Made by a program: the position numbers and the translations under genes. From an uncultured Eubacteriales bacterium (lineage in GTDB: Bacteria > Bacillota > Clostridia > Oscillospirales > Oscillospiraceae): DNA of 64,000 nucleotides. Positions 1 to 7,577 of this stretch are shown here, piece by piece. Position 1 is the stretch's first letter, and each line of letters starts with the position of its first letter. The notes under the pieces were generated by a model, which saw only the letters and a list, made by a program, of their open reading frames with translations, had not been told where the DNA came from and searched no databases. The stretch covers positions 38,638-102,637 of the forward strand of contig ONPF01000019.1 in the NCBI GenBank assembly GCA_900319635.1. The letters run 5' to 3'.

Positions 1-657
1 CTGGGCGCCCTGGCCGGCTGGGTGCTGACCCTGCTGGAGCGGCTCTTCCACTCCAACCGCAACCGGGTGGCCATGACCATCGGCTTCGTGTTTCTGACGG
101 TGGCGCTCTCCAAGCTGGATCTGCCTCTGGGCAAGGCCACCCTGGGCTTCTCGCCGCTGCTGGTGTGCATGATGCTGGGCAGCGTCTTCTGCAACCTCTG
201 CCCCCTGTCCGACGAGATCATGGAGCGGGCGGACAAGTGGTCCTCGCCGCTGATGGTGCTGTTCTTCGTGCTCTCCGGCGCCGAGCTGGAGCTGGGGGTC
301 TTCGCCAAGCTCAGCTCCGTGCTCATCGGCCTGGTATATATTCTCTCCCGCTGCCTGGGCAAGTACTTCGGGGCCCGGGAGTCCAGCCGGATGATGGGCT
401 GCGAGCACAAGGTGGTCAAGTATCTGGGCATCACCCTCTGGCCCCAGGCGGGCGTGGCCCTGGGCATGTGCGTCACCGCCTCCCAACTGCCGGACGGCGC
501 GCTGATCCGCAACATCGTGCTTTTCGCCGTGCTGGTCTATGAGCTGGCCGGCCCTGTGATGACCAAGTGGGCCCTCACCAAGGCGGGCGACATCAAGCCC
601 AAGAGCGACGAGATTCTGCACCGCCGGGAGAAGAAGCTGGCCGCTGTGGGGAAATAA
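1..657 (+). CDS. Cation:proton antiporter, C-terminal part (gene begins before the window)
   Basis: The frame is open from base 1 and ends at TAA 655-657, so the 5' part of the gene lies outside the window. The visible 218 residues form about six hydrophobic membrane segments, with the small/polar pattern of CPA2/Kef-type Na+(K+)/H+ exchangers (for example PQAGVALG, typical of the core transport domain). The last ~30 residues are hydrophilic and basic and probably cytoplasmic. No TrkA/RCK nucleotide-binding domain follows. A GC-rich hairpin (678-703) lies just after the stop. Assignment to the antiporter superfamily is fairly firm; ion specificity cannot be told. Confidence 0.75.
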   Translation: MGALAGWVLTLLERLFHSNRNRVAMTIGFVFLTVALSKLDLPLGKATLGFSPLLVCMMLGSVFCNLCPLSDEIMERADKWSSPLMVLFFVLSGAELELGVFAKLSSVLIGLVYILSRCLGKYFGARESSRMMGCEHKVVKYLGITLWPQAGVALGMCVTASQLPDGALIRNIVLFAVLVYELAGPVMTKWALTKAGDIKPKSDEILHRREKKLAAVGK

Positions 658-677
658 GCGAATCGCTTCCGCAAAGA

Positions 678-703
678 ATTGCCGCATCGAACGATGCGGC
701 AAT
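678..703 (+). terminator. Hairpin after the antiporter gene
   Basis: Perfect 11-bp stem (ATTGCCGCATC and its complement) with a GAAC loop, 20 bases after the stop. It has no T-tract, so it may act as an RNA 3'-end structure rather than a full intrinsic terminator. Confidence 0.5.
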
Positions 704-1199
704 CAGACTGTAGACAACCCTTCGCCCATGCAGCAAGGTACCGACACGCATGGGGGGATTGTGAAGGGGGGGATGGGAGTCCCCCCTTCACGTTCAATCT
801 ACGCAAGAATGGGAACTTTTTTCGGAAGTTCCCATTCTTGCTTTCAAGCTGTCGACACTTTGTCGCCGTTTTCCTGTGCTTCCCCCCAGCGGGGACTTTT
901 GCCGCCCGCAAAAGCTGCCGGTGGCAGGTTTTGCAGGCAAAAGAGGCGCGCAGCGTCACTCCCCCAGTGCGCACACTGGGGGTGATGAGGGAGAGCCTTG
1001 GACAAAAGCCAACGCAGGAACAGAACGCTCTCCCTCGTCCGTCATCCGCCTCGCGTGGGATCGGCGGATGCCACCTTCCCCCGCTGGGGGAAGGACAAAA
1101 ACGATCGGCAAAAAAATATCGCCCCCGTGTGAGACATTTCCCGCTGAACCGATAGTAATAAGGGTGAGAGGCGTGAGCGCTCCGCCTCTGGGAAAGGAC
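704..1199. repeat. Repeat- and hairpin-rich intergenic region
   Basis: No convincing gene is seen in about 500 bases. The region holds a TGTAGACAA motif (711-719, also found at both ends of the 42.1-42.45 kb element), a hairpin at 761-791 (GTGAAGGGGGG and its complement), a perfect 16-bp hairpin at 803-841, a nested cruciform at 896-943, and a TCCGTCA/GGGGAAGG repeat unit at about 951-1096. ORFs called across it are shadows of these palindromes. Confidence 0.6.
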
Positions 1200-1208
1200 G
1201 TGACAAGA

Positions 1209-1763
1209 TTGGACGACAAGGAGATTCTCGATCTCTACTGGGCCCGCTCGGAGCAGGCCATCGAGGAGACCGGGCGCAAGTACGGCGCCGCGCTGCGCCG
1301 GGTGGCCCGGAACATCCTGGGAGACGAGCAGGAGAGCGAGGAGTGCGTCAACGACACCTGGCTTGCCGCCTGGAACAGCATCCCGCCCCGGCGACCGGAT
1401 CCTCTGCTGACTTACCTCTGCAAGATCACCCGCAACGGGGCGCTGAGCCGCCGCCGGCAGAGCCTTGCCAAAAAGCGCAACAGCAGCTTCGATGTGGCGC
1501 TGGATGAGCTGGAGGAGGTGCTGGCCGCCCCCGGAAGCCCCGAGCGGGACTATGAGTCCCGGGAGCTGGCCGCCGCGGTGAACGGCTTTCTGGCCGGGCT
1601 CTCTCGGGAGGATCGCTTCGCCTTCCTCCGCCGCTACTGGTACGGCGATCCGGTGAAGCGCATCGCCGCCCAGCTCAACAGCGGGGAGCACCGCCTCTCC
1701 GTCCGCCTTTCCCGTATTCGGAAAAATCTGAAAAACCATCTGGAAAAGGAGGGCTTGCTATGA
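1209..1763 (+). CDS. ECF-type RNA polymerase sigma factor
   Basis: A sigma-70 family extracytoplasmic-function sigma factor of ~184 aa. Region 2 is visible as the helix around LRRVARNILGDEQESEECVNDTWLAAWNSIPP, broken here by description: ARNILGDEQESEECV, then NDTWLAAWNSIPP. The C-terminal region 4-like helix-turn-helix follows FLRRYWYG...RIAAQL...VRLSRIRKNL. I chose TTG 1209 because the GGAAAGG at 1191-1197 is well spaced from it; GTG 1200 in the same frame is possible but too close. The stop overlaps the next gene start (ATGA at 1760-1763), so the two are translationally coupled. Its target promoters are unknown; the downstream membrane protein is the likely regulator. Confidence 0.85.
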   Translation: MDDKEILDLYWARSEQAIEETGRKYGAALRRVARNILGDEQESEECVNDTWLAAWNSIPPRRPDPLLTYLCKITRNGALSRRRQSLAKKRNSSFDVALDELEEVLAAPGSPERDYESRELAAAVNGFLAGLSREDRFAFLRRYWYGDPVKRIAAQLNSGEHRLSVRLSRIRKNLKNHLEKEGLL

Positions 1764-2980
1764 ATCGGGATCAGATCCTGCAGCTTCTGGACGCCGTGGA
1801 CGACCGCTTTGTGACCGAGAGCACCCGCTTCGATCCCGCACAGCGGCCGACGGAAAGGAGCGCACACATGAAGTCCAAACGCATTTTGACCTTTGCCCTG
1901 GCGGCAGTTCTGCTGTTGGGCCTGGGTGCCGTGGCCTACGCCGCGGGCTGGATCGGGCCCCGTGCCATTGTCCTGGAGGGGAGAAGCGCCTACACCGCCC
2001 AGCGGCAGGAGGACGGCAGCGTCAGCGTCACGGATAACCCCGCGGGCGGCTGGGTCACCCTGTCCGAGCCCCAGGAGACGCCGGAGGATCTGGATCCGGC
2101 CATCCGGGAGAAGCTGGAGGCCAAGGAGGCCGCCTGGGCCGAGTGGGAGACCTATCTTGCGCAAAACGACTGGTCGGGCAGAGTTCCGGCGGCCTTCGTC
2201 TTCCCCGAGGGGGCGGACGCCAGCGCCGTGGAGGAAAACGACGACGGCAGCTTCACCGTGGTCTTCTACGAAAACGGAAGCGTGATCGAACGGCGCAGCA
2301 CCACCCGGGAGGAGGTGGACGCCTACAGCGCGGTCATGGACTCCATCATGCTCTACGAGGGCAAGTACGACTTCAACTACCACTGCTCCAGCCAGGAGGA
2401 CGAGGCGAAGCTGGAAGAGATCGCCGCGAAGTACGGCCTGCGCCTGCGCAGCGCCGGAAAGATTCTGTGGAGCGGAGATACCTGCCGCACCTCGGAGGCC
2501 TGGGCAAACGAGGCTCATGGCACCGACACCCACAACGACTTCACCGGTCCCCAGTTTTTGACGGACGCCCAGCTCACCGACCGCATCGCCCAGGAATGCT
2601 GCCACGGGGATTTCTTCTATGAGACGCCCCTGGGCTTCGACAAGTTCTACTACTTCGACGAGGGCAGCTTCGGGCTGAGCTGGTATGTGGTCTTTACGCC
2701 GGAGCGGCAGGTGACCTGCTATGTCTACAACGCCGCTTATGGCACCCTGGTCTCCGGCGATGAGGTCATCAGCATGACCGACGATCTCAGCGCCTTCTCC
2801 GAGCGCAGCCATAGCTGCCCCGACGGCACGGCGATCACCGTCCTGCAGAGCCCGGAGGGGAGCTACTTCTACGTCTACCTGGCAAACTCCTACCTCTGCG
2901 GCCACATCAACGGCAGCCTCTCGGAGAGCGAAGTGGACGCCGTGCTGGATTCCGTCTGCTGGAGCAGCATCGGGAAGTGA
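1760..2980 (+). CDS. Membrane-anchored partner of the ECF sigma factor (putative anti-sigma factor)
   Basis: 406 aa beginning at the ATG that overlaps the sigma factor stop. Residues 1-37 are hydrophilic and presumably cytoplasmic, residues ~38-60 are a single membrane segment (RILTFALAAVLLLGLGAV), and the remaining ~345 residues are extracytoplasmic and acidic with no family I recognise. This topology and the 4-bp overlap fit an anti-sigma/sensor partner. No zinc anti-sigma HxxxCxxC motif is visible in the short N-terminus, so the role is inferred from position rather than homology. An internal ATG at 1868 (MKSKRIL) could also serve as a start, giving a simple secreted protein. Confidence 0.6.
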   Translation: MNRDQILQLLDAVDDRFVTESTRFDPAQRPTERSAHMKSKRILTFALAAVLLLGLGAVAYAAGWIGPRAIVLEGRSAYTAQRQEDGSVSVTDNPAGGWVTLSEPQETPEDLDPAIREKLEAKEAAWAEWETYLAQNDWSGRVPAAFVFPEGADASAVEENDDGSFTVVFYENGSVIERRSTTREEVDAYSAVMDSIMLYEGKYDFNYHCSSQEDEAKLEEIAAKYGLRLRSAGKILWSGDTCRTSEAWANEAHGTDTHNDFTGPQFLTDAQLTDRIAQECCHGDFFYETPLGFDKFYYFDEGSFGLSWYVVFTPERQVTCYVYNAAYGTLVSGDEVISMTDDLSAFSERSHSCPDGTAITVLQSPEGSYFYVYLANSYLCGHINGSLSESEVDAVLDSVCWSSIGK

Positions 2981-3033
2981 TAAGACCGAAGCGGCACCCG
3001 CAGGGGCGGCTATCTGCCGCCCGCCGTCTCTCC

Positions 3034-3209
3034 GTAGGGAGCGATCCCCAGATCGCTCCGCGTATAGGGCGGAAGAGCGAACAGCGGAGCCATGAAGGCA
3101 TGGCTCCCTACGGCGCAGACAGTACGGTTCCACCGTAGGGGCGACCATGGGTCGCCCGCTCTGTTCCGACGCTGTACCGTGTGGGCGGACGAGCGGTGCT
3201 CGTCCCTAC
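3034..3209. repeat. Two GTAG-headed REP pairs (family A)
   Basis: Four short palindromes in two inverted pairs: 3034-3060 and 3085-3111 (GTAGGGAGCGATC type), then 3135-3157 and 3187-3209 (GTAGGGGCGACC / GGACGAGC type). Each begins or ends with GTAG/CTAC at the stem base, and each pair is bounded by CCGTAGGG...CCCTACGG. This matches the known design of REP sequences acted on by REP-associated tyrosine transposases; such a gene lies at 30877-31371. Confidence 0.75.
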
Positions 3210-3299
3210 GGAATGGTCTCTGCGACTTTCTATTTGACGAAAGGGCTGGGCGGGGCTATAATGGCAATAACTTAGCCTGTGTTGAAACGGAAGATTGCC

Positions 3300-4001
3300 A
3301 TGAAACGACTCTTTTGCATCGTCATAGCCCTTGCCCTCTGCCTCTCCCTCTGCGCCTGCGGCAGCGCGGGCGAGGAGGAGCCCGCCCCGACGGAGGAGGG
3401 CCTGGAGCAGACCCTGATCCTGCCCCGGCCGGAGGAGGGAAGCGCCGCCCCCGAAGAGGGGGAGAGCGCGGTGACGCCGCCTCCCACGCCGGACGCCCGC
3501 CCCTGGCACCGGGTGGAGATCACCGCCGATAACTGGAGCCAGTACTTCCAGCTCCGGGAGATCCCCCTCTATTCCATCACCAGTTCCGGCGTCATCGCCC
3601 AGGTCTATCAGACCTACTGCGTGGTGCTGCGGGACGAGTATCTGGATCAGGTGAAGAGCGACGGGGACTATCAGGTGCAGTTCAGCTTCAGCTTTGACCT
3701 CTACTACAACACCCTGGACATCGACACCAAGAACTATCAGTACCGGCATACGGATGATTACGGCTTCCCCGGCAACCCGATGAAGGAGGCCACGGCCACC
3801 AAGTCCGCCGTGTTTGACCGCTACGCCCTGCGCTACAGCGCCTACGGCACGGACTACAGCCGCTACAGCGGCTACTCCAACGCCTTCTTCGCCGGCTGGG
3901 CCAACATCAATGTGGAGTCCAAGGTCTGGTCGGGCTTCTACATCGACCTGAACCAGGTGCGGCTGGAGAGCGTCTCCGGCTACCTGCAGCTGGCGGACTG
4001 A
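3300..4001 (+). CDS. Lipoprotein of unknown function
   Basis: About 233 aa with a lipoprotein signal peptide: basic start MKRLF, hydrophobic core, and lipobox LCAC-G with Cys at about residue 17-18. A Pro/Glu-rich linker (residues ~20-60) leads to a Tyr-rich globular region without a recognised domain. ATG 3300 is preferred over the upstream in-frame codon at 3279 because GGAAG precedes it and the signal peptide is then of normal length. It probably sits on the outer face of the cytoplasmic membrane. It stands alone and converges with the B12 uptake genes across a shared hairpin. Confidence 0.65.
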   Translation: MKRLFCIVIALALCLSLCACGSAGEEEPAPTEEGLEQTLILPRPEEGSAAPEEGESAVTPPPTPDARPWHRVEITADNWSQYFQLREIPLYSITSSGVIAQVYQTYCVVLRDEYLDQVKSDGDYQVQFSFSFDLYYNTLDIDTKNYQYRHTDDYGFPGNPMKEATATKSAVFDRYALRYSAYGTDYSRYSGYSNAFFAGWANINVESKVWSGFYIDLNQVRLESVSGYLQLAD

Positions 4002-4041
4002 GGGCGGTTTTGAGATTTGAAATTTGAGCTTTGAGAAAAGG

Positions 4042-4072
4042 AAAGCGCAAGGGCGTTCAGCCCTTGCGCTTT
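4042..4072. terminator. Bidirectional terminator between convergent genes
   Basis: Stem AAAGCGCAAGGGC with perfect complement, loop of five. On the + strand it is followed by TTTTGGTTT (ends the lipoprotein transcript). On the - strand the stop codon of the ECF S component lies inside the stem and CCTTTTCTC follows. Confidence 0.8.
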
Positions 4073-4587
4073 TGGTTTACAAATCGCTCCATGAGCGGGT
4101 AGAGGCGGGGGTAGAGCACCAGCGTCAGCACGAAATTGCTGGCGCAGTGGGTGAGATCGAAGGGGATTCCGGCGATCCACATGGCAAAGTAGCCCTTCCA
4201 GCCGCCCATGATGCAAAACCAGGGGATGTACATCAAGGGGCCGAACAGCAGCCCCCAGAAGCCTGCGATCACCGCCCAGAGCAGGGCGGAGCGGTTTTGG
4301 CGGAACAGCATGGCCACCACCACCAGCAGCGGCCAGATGAACACATAGCTGAGCCACCAGGTGCTGAAGCCGAAGATCAGCCCCTCCAGCAGCACATAGA
4401 TCCACACCGTGGCCAGCGCCTTCCAGCCGAAAAACACCGTGGTCAGGATGATCAGCACCGCGTTCAGCTGAACGTTGGGGATGGCGGACAGCGCCGCCTT
4501 GACCGCGAAGATCAGCGCCCCCATCAGGGCGAGGGCGGCGATCTCCCAGGCGGAAAACTTACCAGCCGGTCGTGAGCGTGAACTCAT
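4057..4587 (-). CDS. ECF transporter S component, probably cobalamin-related
   Basis: 176-aa integral membrane protein with about five to six hydrophobic segments and the S-component pattern of energy-coupling-factor importers: N-terminal amphipathic stretch, then ALMGALIF, PNVQLNAVLIIL, and FGPLMYIPW. S components bind the vitamin and dock on shared EcfAA'T modules, none of which is in this window. The substrate is inferred as cobalamin (CbrT-like) because the operon starts with a B12 riboswitch. Its start lies inside the end of the upstream DUF4430 gene (29-bp overlap), indicating one transcript. Queuosine or another pteridine-like substrate cannot be excluded by sequence alone. Confidence 0.75.
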   Translation of the reverse strand: MSSRSRPAGKFSAWEIAALALMGALIFAVKAALSAIPNVQLNAVLIILTTVFFGWKALATVWIYVLLEGLIFGFSTWWLSYVFIWPLLVVVAMLFRQNRSALLWAVIAGFWGLLFGPLMYIPWFCIMGGWKGYFAMWIAGIPFDLTHCASNFVLTLVLYPRLYPLMERFVNQKRKG

Positions 4588-4978
4588 AATGCTCGCCGTC
4601 GGCGATCACGGTGTCGTCCACTCCCGTGGCGGTCATCTCGCCGTCCTTGGTCAGGCACCACCACTGCTGCTGGGCCTCGTCGGCGGTCTCGCCGTCCACG
4701 GTGAGCACATAGAGGCCGTACTCGCTCTCGTTGCCCTCGATCAGCTTTTCCTGCTCCAGAGCTCCGCGCAGGGTGACCTCGTCCGTGGCGATGGCAAACT
4801 CCTTCTCGCTGCCGTCTCCGTGCACCACCACGAGGGTGATGTGGGTCTTTCCGGCATCGGCTGCCTCAGCGGCGCGCTTCTGCGCCGGGGGACCCCACAG
4901 GAAATAAGCGCCTACGGCTGCCGCAACGACCACAAGCAGAAGGACGACGGCAAGAATGGTTTTGGTTTTTTTGGACAT
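4559..4978 (-). CDS. DUF4430 (transcobalamin-like) membrane-anchored protein
   Basis: 139 aa: N-terminal signal anchor (residues ~5-25, AVVLLLVVVAAAVGAYFL) followed by a ~110-residue extracellular DUF4430 domain. Recognisable features are the VHGDGSEKEF strand, the ALEQEKLI helix, YGLYVLTVDGE, and the aromatic WWCLTKDGE strand. The fold is related to the C-terminal domain of intrinsic factor/transcobalamin. It is first in a two-gene operon under a B12 riboswitch and overlaps the S-component gene, so I infer it captures or presents corrinoid at the cell surface to the ECF importer. ATG 4978 is preferred to the longer frame, which would run into the leader. Confidence 0.8.
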   Translation of the reverse strand: MSKKTKTILAVVLLLVVVAAAVGAYFLWGPPAQKRAAEAADAGKTHITLVVVHGDGSEKEFAIATDEVTLRGALEQEKLIEGNESEYGLYVLTVDGETADEAQQQWWCLTKDGEMTATGVDDTVIADGEHYEFTLTTGW

Positions 4979-5044
4979 CAAACATCTCTCCTTTCTTTGT
5001 TCGGGGCTTATGCCCCATCGGAAATCGCACAAAGAAAAAGAGAG

Positions 5045-5073
5045 GGCGGGCATGGCAAAGCCAGGCCGCGCCA
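5045..5073 (-). terminator. Probable riboswitch expression-platform terminator
   Basis: GC-rich interrupted stem (GGC/GCC blocks) followed on the - strand by CTCTCTTTTTCTTTG, placed between the B12 aptamer and the DUF4430 start. It fits transcription termination when B12 is bound. Confidence 0.55.
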
Positions 5074-5117
5074 TACTTTGACCGGGTTCCGCGGTTCCTT
5101 GTACGACACAGCGTTAT

Positions 5118-5285
5118 CAAAAATTCACTGTCCGGGCAGGTTTTCTGACTTCGGGAAAACGGATTGCCACGGGCCTTGCGGCCCTCGCAATGACGGTCTT
5201 CCGCTTCACAGTGGCGGCCCCGCCAGGGATTTTCACCCAGATTCCCCTGTTGAGTACGGCTGCGCGTACATCCCGGTCCGATTTG
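5118..5285 (-). promoter_or_regulatory. Cobalamin (AdoCbl-type) riboswitch
   Basis: The - strand carries the conserved B12-box sequences in order: GGTGAAAATCCC (5226-5237), GCCGCCACTGTGA around the core (5208-5214 CCACTG), and AGTCAG...ACCTGCC (5135-5150). It precedes the DUF4430/ECF S component operon, so B12 would repress uptake genes. The variable arm at 5156-5194 is formed by a GTCATTGCGAG...GGCAATCCGTTTTC repeat unit also found at 42130-42232. A TTGTAA-17-TATACT promoter lies just upstream, with the -10 near 5300. Confidence 0.93.
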
Positions 5286-5335
5286 CTTGCGGGGAGAGTA
5301 TAGCATGAATAAGCAGCATTTACAAGCAAAACAGA

Positions 5336-5373
5336 GCCTCCGGCGTTGTATCAAAACACACAACGCTGGAGGC
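5336..5373 (-). terminator. Terminator after the restriction-modification operon
   Basis: Stem GCCTCCGGCGTTGT paired with ACAACGCTGGAGGC (one mismatch), about 55 bases after the endonuclease stop on the - strand. Confidence 0.6.
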
Positions 5374-5429
5374 TGAATTCTAACTTAACCTTTTCTAGAA
5401 AATTCGCAAAATGGAAATACCTTGAAAGT

Positions 5430-6179
5430 TCAATCGTCATAGCCGCTGTTAAATTTGACTAATTTATCCCAGTTAATACCCCCATCTGCATCACAAAAGA
5501 GAGTGATAAATTGCTTAACAAGGCGATTGCTTGCTTTGTTGTAACTCTCCCTGTACTTTTCAAGATAAATCTCAGGTTTCTTCCCCATGTATCCTATGAT
5601 TTTTATGTAAAACTCCCTATCACCAGTTAGTTCTTCCCAAAAGGCTTGACCTGCGAGTTCTCTGTATATCGTAGGACGGCCTTTCCCTGTTTGACGTTTT
5701 TTCCCGTAGCTGTATCCGATGATGGGTTCAAATCGTGCTTTTGCCTGTTGCACCAGTTTTTGCGCAGCAAGAAAATTCTGCTCCTGCCGCTTCTTGCTGT
5801 CGGCATTGAAGACAGACGGGCCGCTTTTCACGGCAATAGCATAGATTGTGTTGCTTTCCTTGTCCTCAACCATAATATCAACGCCCTCTGCAAGGGCTTT
5901 ATTTCCGCCACTTGCTGCGATTGCGAGAGGCTCAAAGAAACAATTTCCAAATATTGTTTCCTCGCTGCTAGAAACAGTGGCAGACAAAACGCTATCTACG
6001 ATTTCAGCGGCGCTTTCTATGGCTTTTGCCCTATATAGATACGGGTTTTTGCGCTTCATGATATCCCCAATGCTTATAGTATCAATTTTAGACAAAAGGG
6101 AAGTATAAAACTCCTCTAGTGCATTCCCAATGGCACGTTCAATCTCTTTGGAATCTACACCGTGTTTGCAAATTGCCAT
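5430..6179 (-). CDS. Type II restriction endonuclease, PmeII family
   Basis: 249 aa resembling the PmeII-type endonucleases: MKRKNPYLYRAK near residue 41, the SSSEETIFGN block near residue 72, then a PD-(D/E)XK-like core with GVDIMVED (~residue 100) and AVKSGPSVF (~residue 114), and the conserved end FCDADGGINWDKLVKFNSG. It would cut DNA at the site protected by the adjacent m5C methylase. It lies 16 bp after the methylase stop on the same strand with its own GAGGTG site, so the methylase is translated first, a normal safe order. GC content is clearly lower than in the neighbours, which points to horizontal acquisition. Confidence 0.85.
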   Translation of the reverse strand: MAICKHGVDSKEIERAIGNALEEFYTSLLSKIDTISIGDIMKRKNPYLYRAKAIESAAEIVDSVLSATVSSSEETIFGNCFFEPLAIAASGGNKALAEGVDIMVEDKESNTIYAIAVKSGPSVFNADSKKRQEQNFLAAQKLVQQAKARFEPIIGYSYGKKRQTGKGRPTIYRELAGQAFWEELTGDREFYIKIIGYMGKKPEIYLEKYRESYNKASNRLVKQFITLFCDADGGINWDKLVKFNSGYDD

Positions 6180-6195
6180 CTATATCACCTCAAAA

Positions 6196-7287
6196 TCAAT
6201 TGATTGTCTTGTGTGCAGAAGTTCCTCTTGTACGCTTTGTAAACACTTCAGCATCCCCGTTAGCAGTAGCAATAAGCGCCCTTCCCACAGCTTCTGCTAA
6301 CCCGGTAGGGACAGCGTTTCCAATTTGCTTATATATGTTAGTGATGGTTCCGGCTATTTTCCATCCTTCAGGAAATTGCTGAATACGCGCATATTCTCTG
6401 ACAGATAAAGGCCGATCTTTCGTTGGATGACACATCATTGTTGCTTTTTGAACCGGAGAAGTAACAATAGTGGGGGAAGGTTGAGAATAAGATAAACGCC
6501 TGTAAAACCCCACTTTTCCACCGCCGCTTTTCCACGCACCTCCCATTGCTATGGGTTGAACCGCTAATGGCAGATCACGCCAATTTCCTCCCTCTGGTAC
6601 CATTCGTAAGTAGCGAAGCCGTTCTTCGGAAAAATGCATACATGGCTCTGGGTAGTTTTCTATGTCCTTTATCGTTTCACCAAGCGTACGCCATCTCATT
6701 TGCGGGAGTTGATGTTTCATGAAGTGCGTTTGAGCGGGAAGGAATATTTCTTCGTTATCGCGGCTTCCTAAAATGATTAATCTCTCGCGAAACTGCGGAA
6801 CTCCAAAATTTACAGCATCAAGAACACCGAAAACGGTTTTGTAGCCGATTTTTCTAAATTCTTCAAGAATAATGTCCAAAACACCGCCGGGTGCGCCGCC
6901 TTTATCAACCGCAATACTGGTAAGTCCTTTGACATTTTCAAAAACAAAAAAGCGAGGACGCGTATCGTTTACAACACGTATAAATTCCATAAAAAGAGAT
7001 CCTCGAGGGTCATTAATCCCGAGCCGCTTTCCTGCGGTCGAGAAAGGCTGGCAGGGAGGACCACCACAAAGCAAAAAAGCTGCATTCTGTTTTATTCCTG
7101 CTCGCTCCAGTATTGTCATCGAATCGATCTGACGGATGTCTCCGTCTATGGCGGGTTTGCCATTTCTTAACATTGTTTCATAGCATGATGGATCAAAATC
7201 CTGGCAAAGCTTTATATCAATCCCTGCTTTTTCAAGTCCAAGGTCTAAGCCCATTGCGCCAGAAAAAAGTGAAATAGACTCATACAT
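6196..7287 (-). CDS. DNA (cytosine-5-)-methyltransferase
   Basis: 363 aa with the ordered m5C methylase motifs: I (LFSGAMGLDLGLEKAG, SAM binding), IV (CGGPPCQPFS with the catalytic Cys), VI (FFVFENVKGL), VIII (QFRERLIILGSR) and X near the C-terminus (YKQIGNAVP). The variable target-recognition region is at about residues 190-290. It modifies one cytosine in the site cut by the downstream PmeII-like enzyme. ATG 7287 has AGGGG upstream; the longer frame would include the promoter. Direct repeats flank the -10 element, suggesting autoregulation. Low GC matches the endonuclease, so the pair moved together. Confidence 0.95.
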   Translation of the reverse strand: MYESISLFSGAMGLDLGLEKAGIDIKLCQDFDPSCYETMLRNGKPAIDGDIRQIDSMTILERAGIKQNAAFLLCGGPPCQPFSTAGKRLGINDPRGSLFMEFIRVVNDTRPRFFVFENVKGLTSIAVDKGGAPGGVLDIILEEFRKIGYKTVFGVLDAVNFGVPQFRERLIILGSRDNEEIFLPAQTHFMKHQLPQMRWRTLGETIKDIENYPEPCMHFSEERLRYLRMVPEGGNWRDLPLAVQPIAMGGAWKSGGGKVGFYRRLSYSQPSPTIVTSPVQKATMMCHPTKDRPLSVREYARIQQFPEGWKIAGTITNIYKQIGNAVPTGLAEAVGRALIATANGDAEVFTKRTRGTSAHKTIN

Positions 7288-7305
7288 GATAGACACCCCT
7301 TGCAG

Positions 7306-7336
7306 ATGAATGAACAGATTATACCATGAATGAACA
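7306..7336 (-). promoter_or_regulatory. R-M promoter with two direct repeats
   Basis: ATGAATGAACA occurs at 7306-7316 and 7326-7336, 20 bp apart, with a - strand TATAAT (7318-7323) between them. This is the expected geometry for a repressor binding twice on one DNA face. Confidence 0.55.
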
Positions 7337-7577
7337 TGCTTGTGTAGTCCCTTTGCAAAAAAAGCGAGAAATAAAGCCGAAAAATATGGATAACACAAGC
7401 TTTTCTTTGTAATAGTCCATCAAATTACACACAATTAGTGTGTTCCGATAGAGCAATATGATTAGTCCACATGAAAACAATGGTAGCAATCACAATCCAT
7501 AGACCAAAATGCGATGAGATTTGGGCTATTTTCGGATAGAAAATCGGCGCGACCTGGATAGTCACGCCGAGCACATT
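7337..7577. other. Intergenic spacer between R-M operon and ATPase gene
   Basis: AT-rich; no gene or known RNA recognised. A hairpin at 7545-7569 (GGCGnGAC/GTCnCGCC) followed by ATTTTCT on the - strand probably ends the ATPase transcript. Confidence 0.5.
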
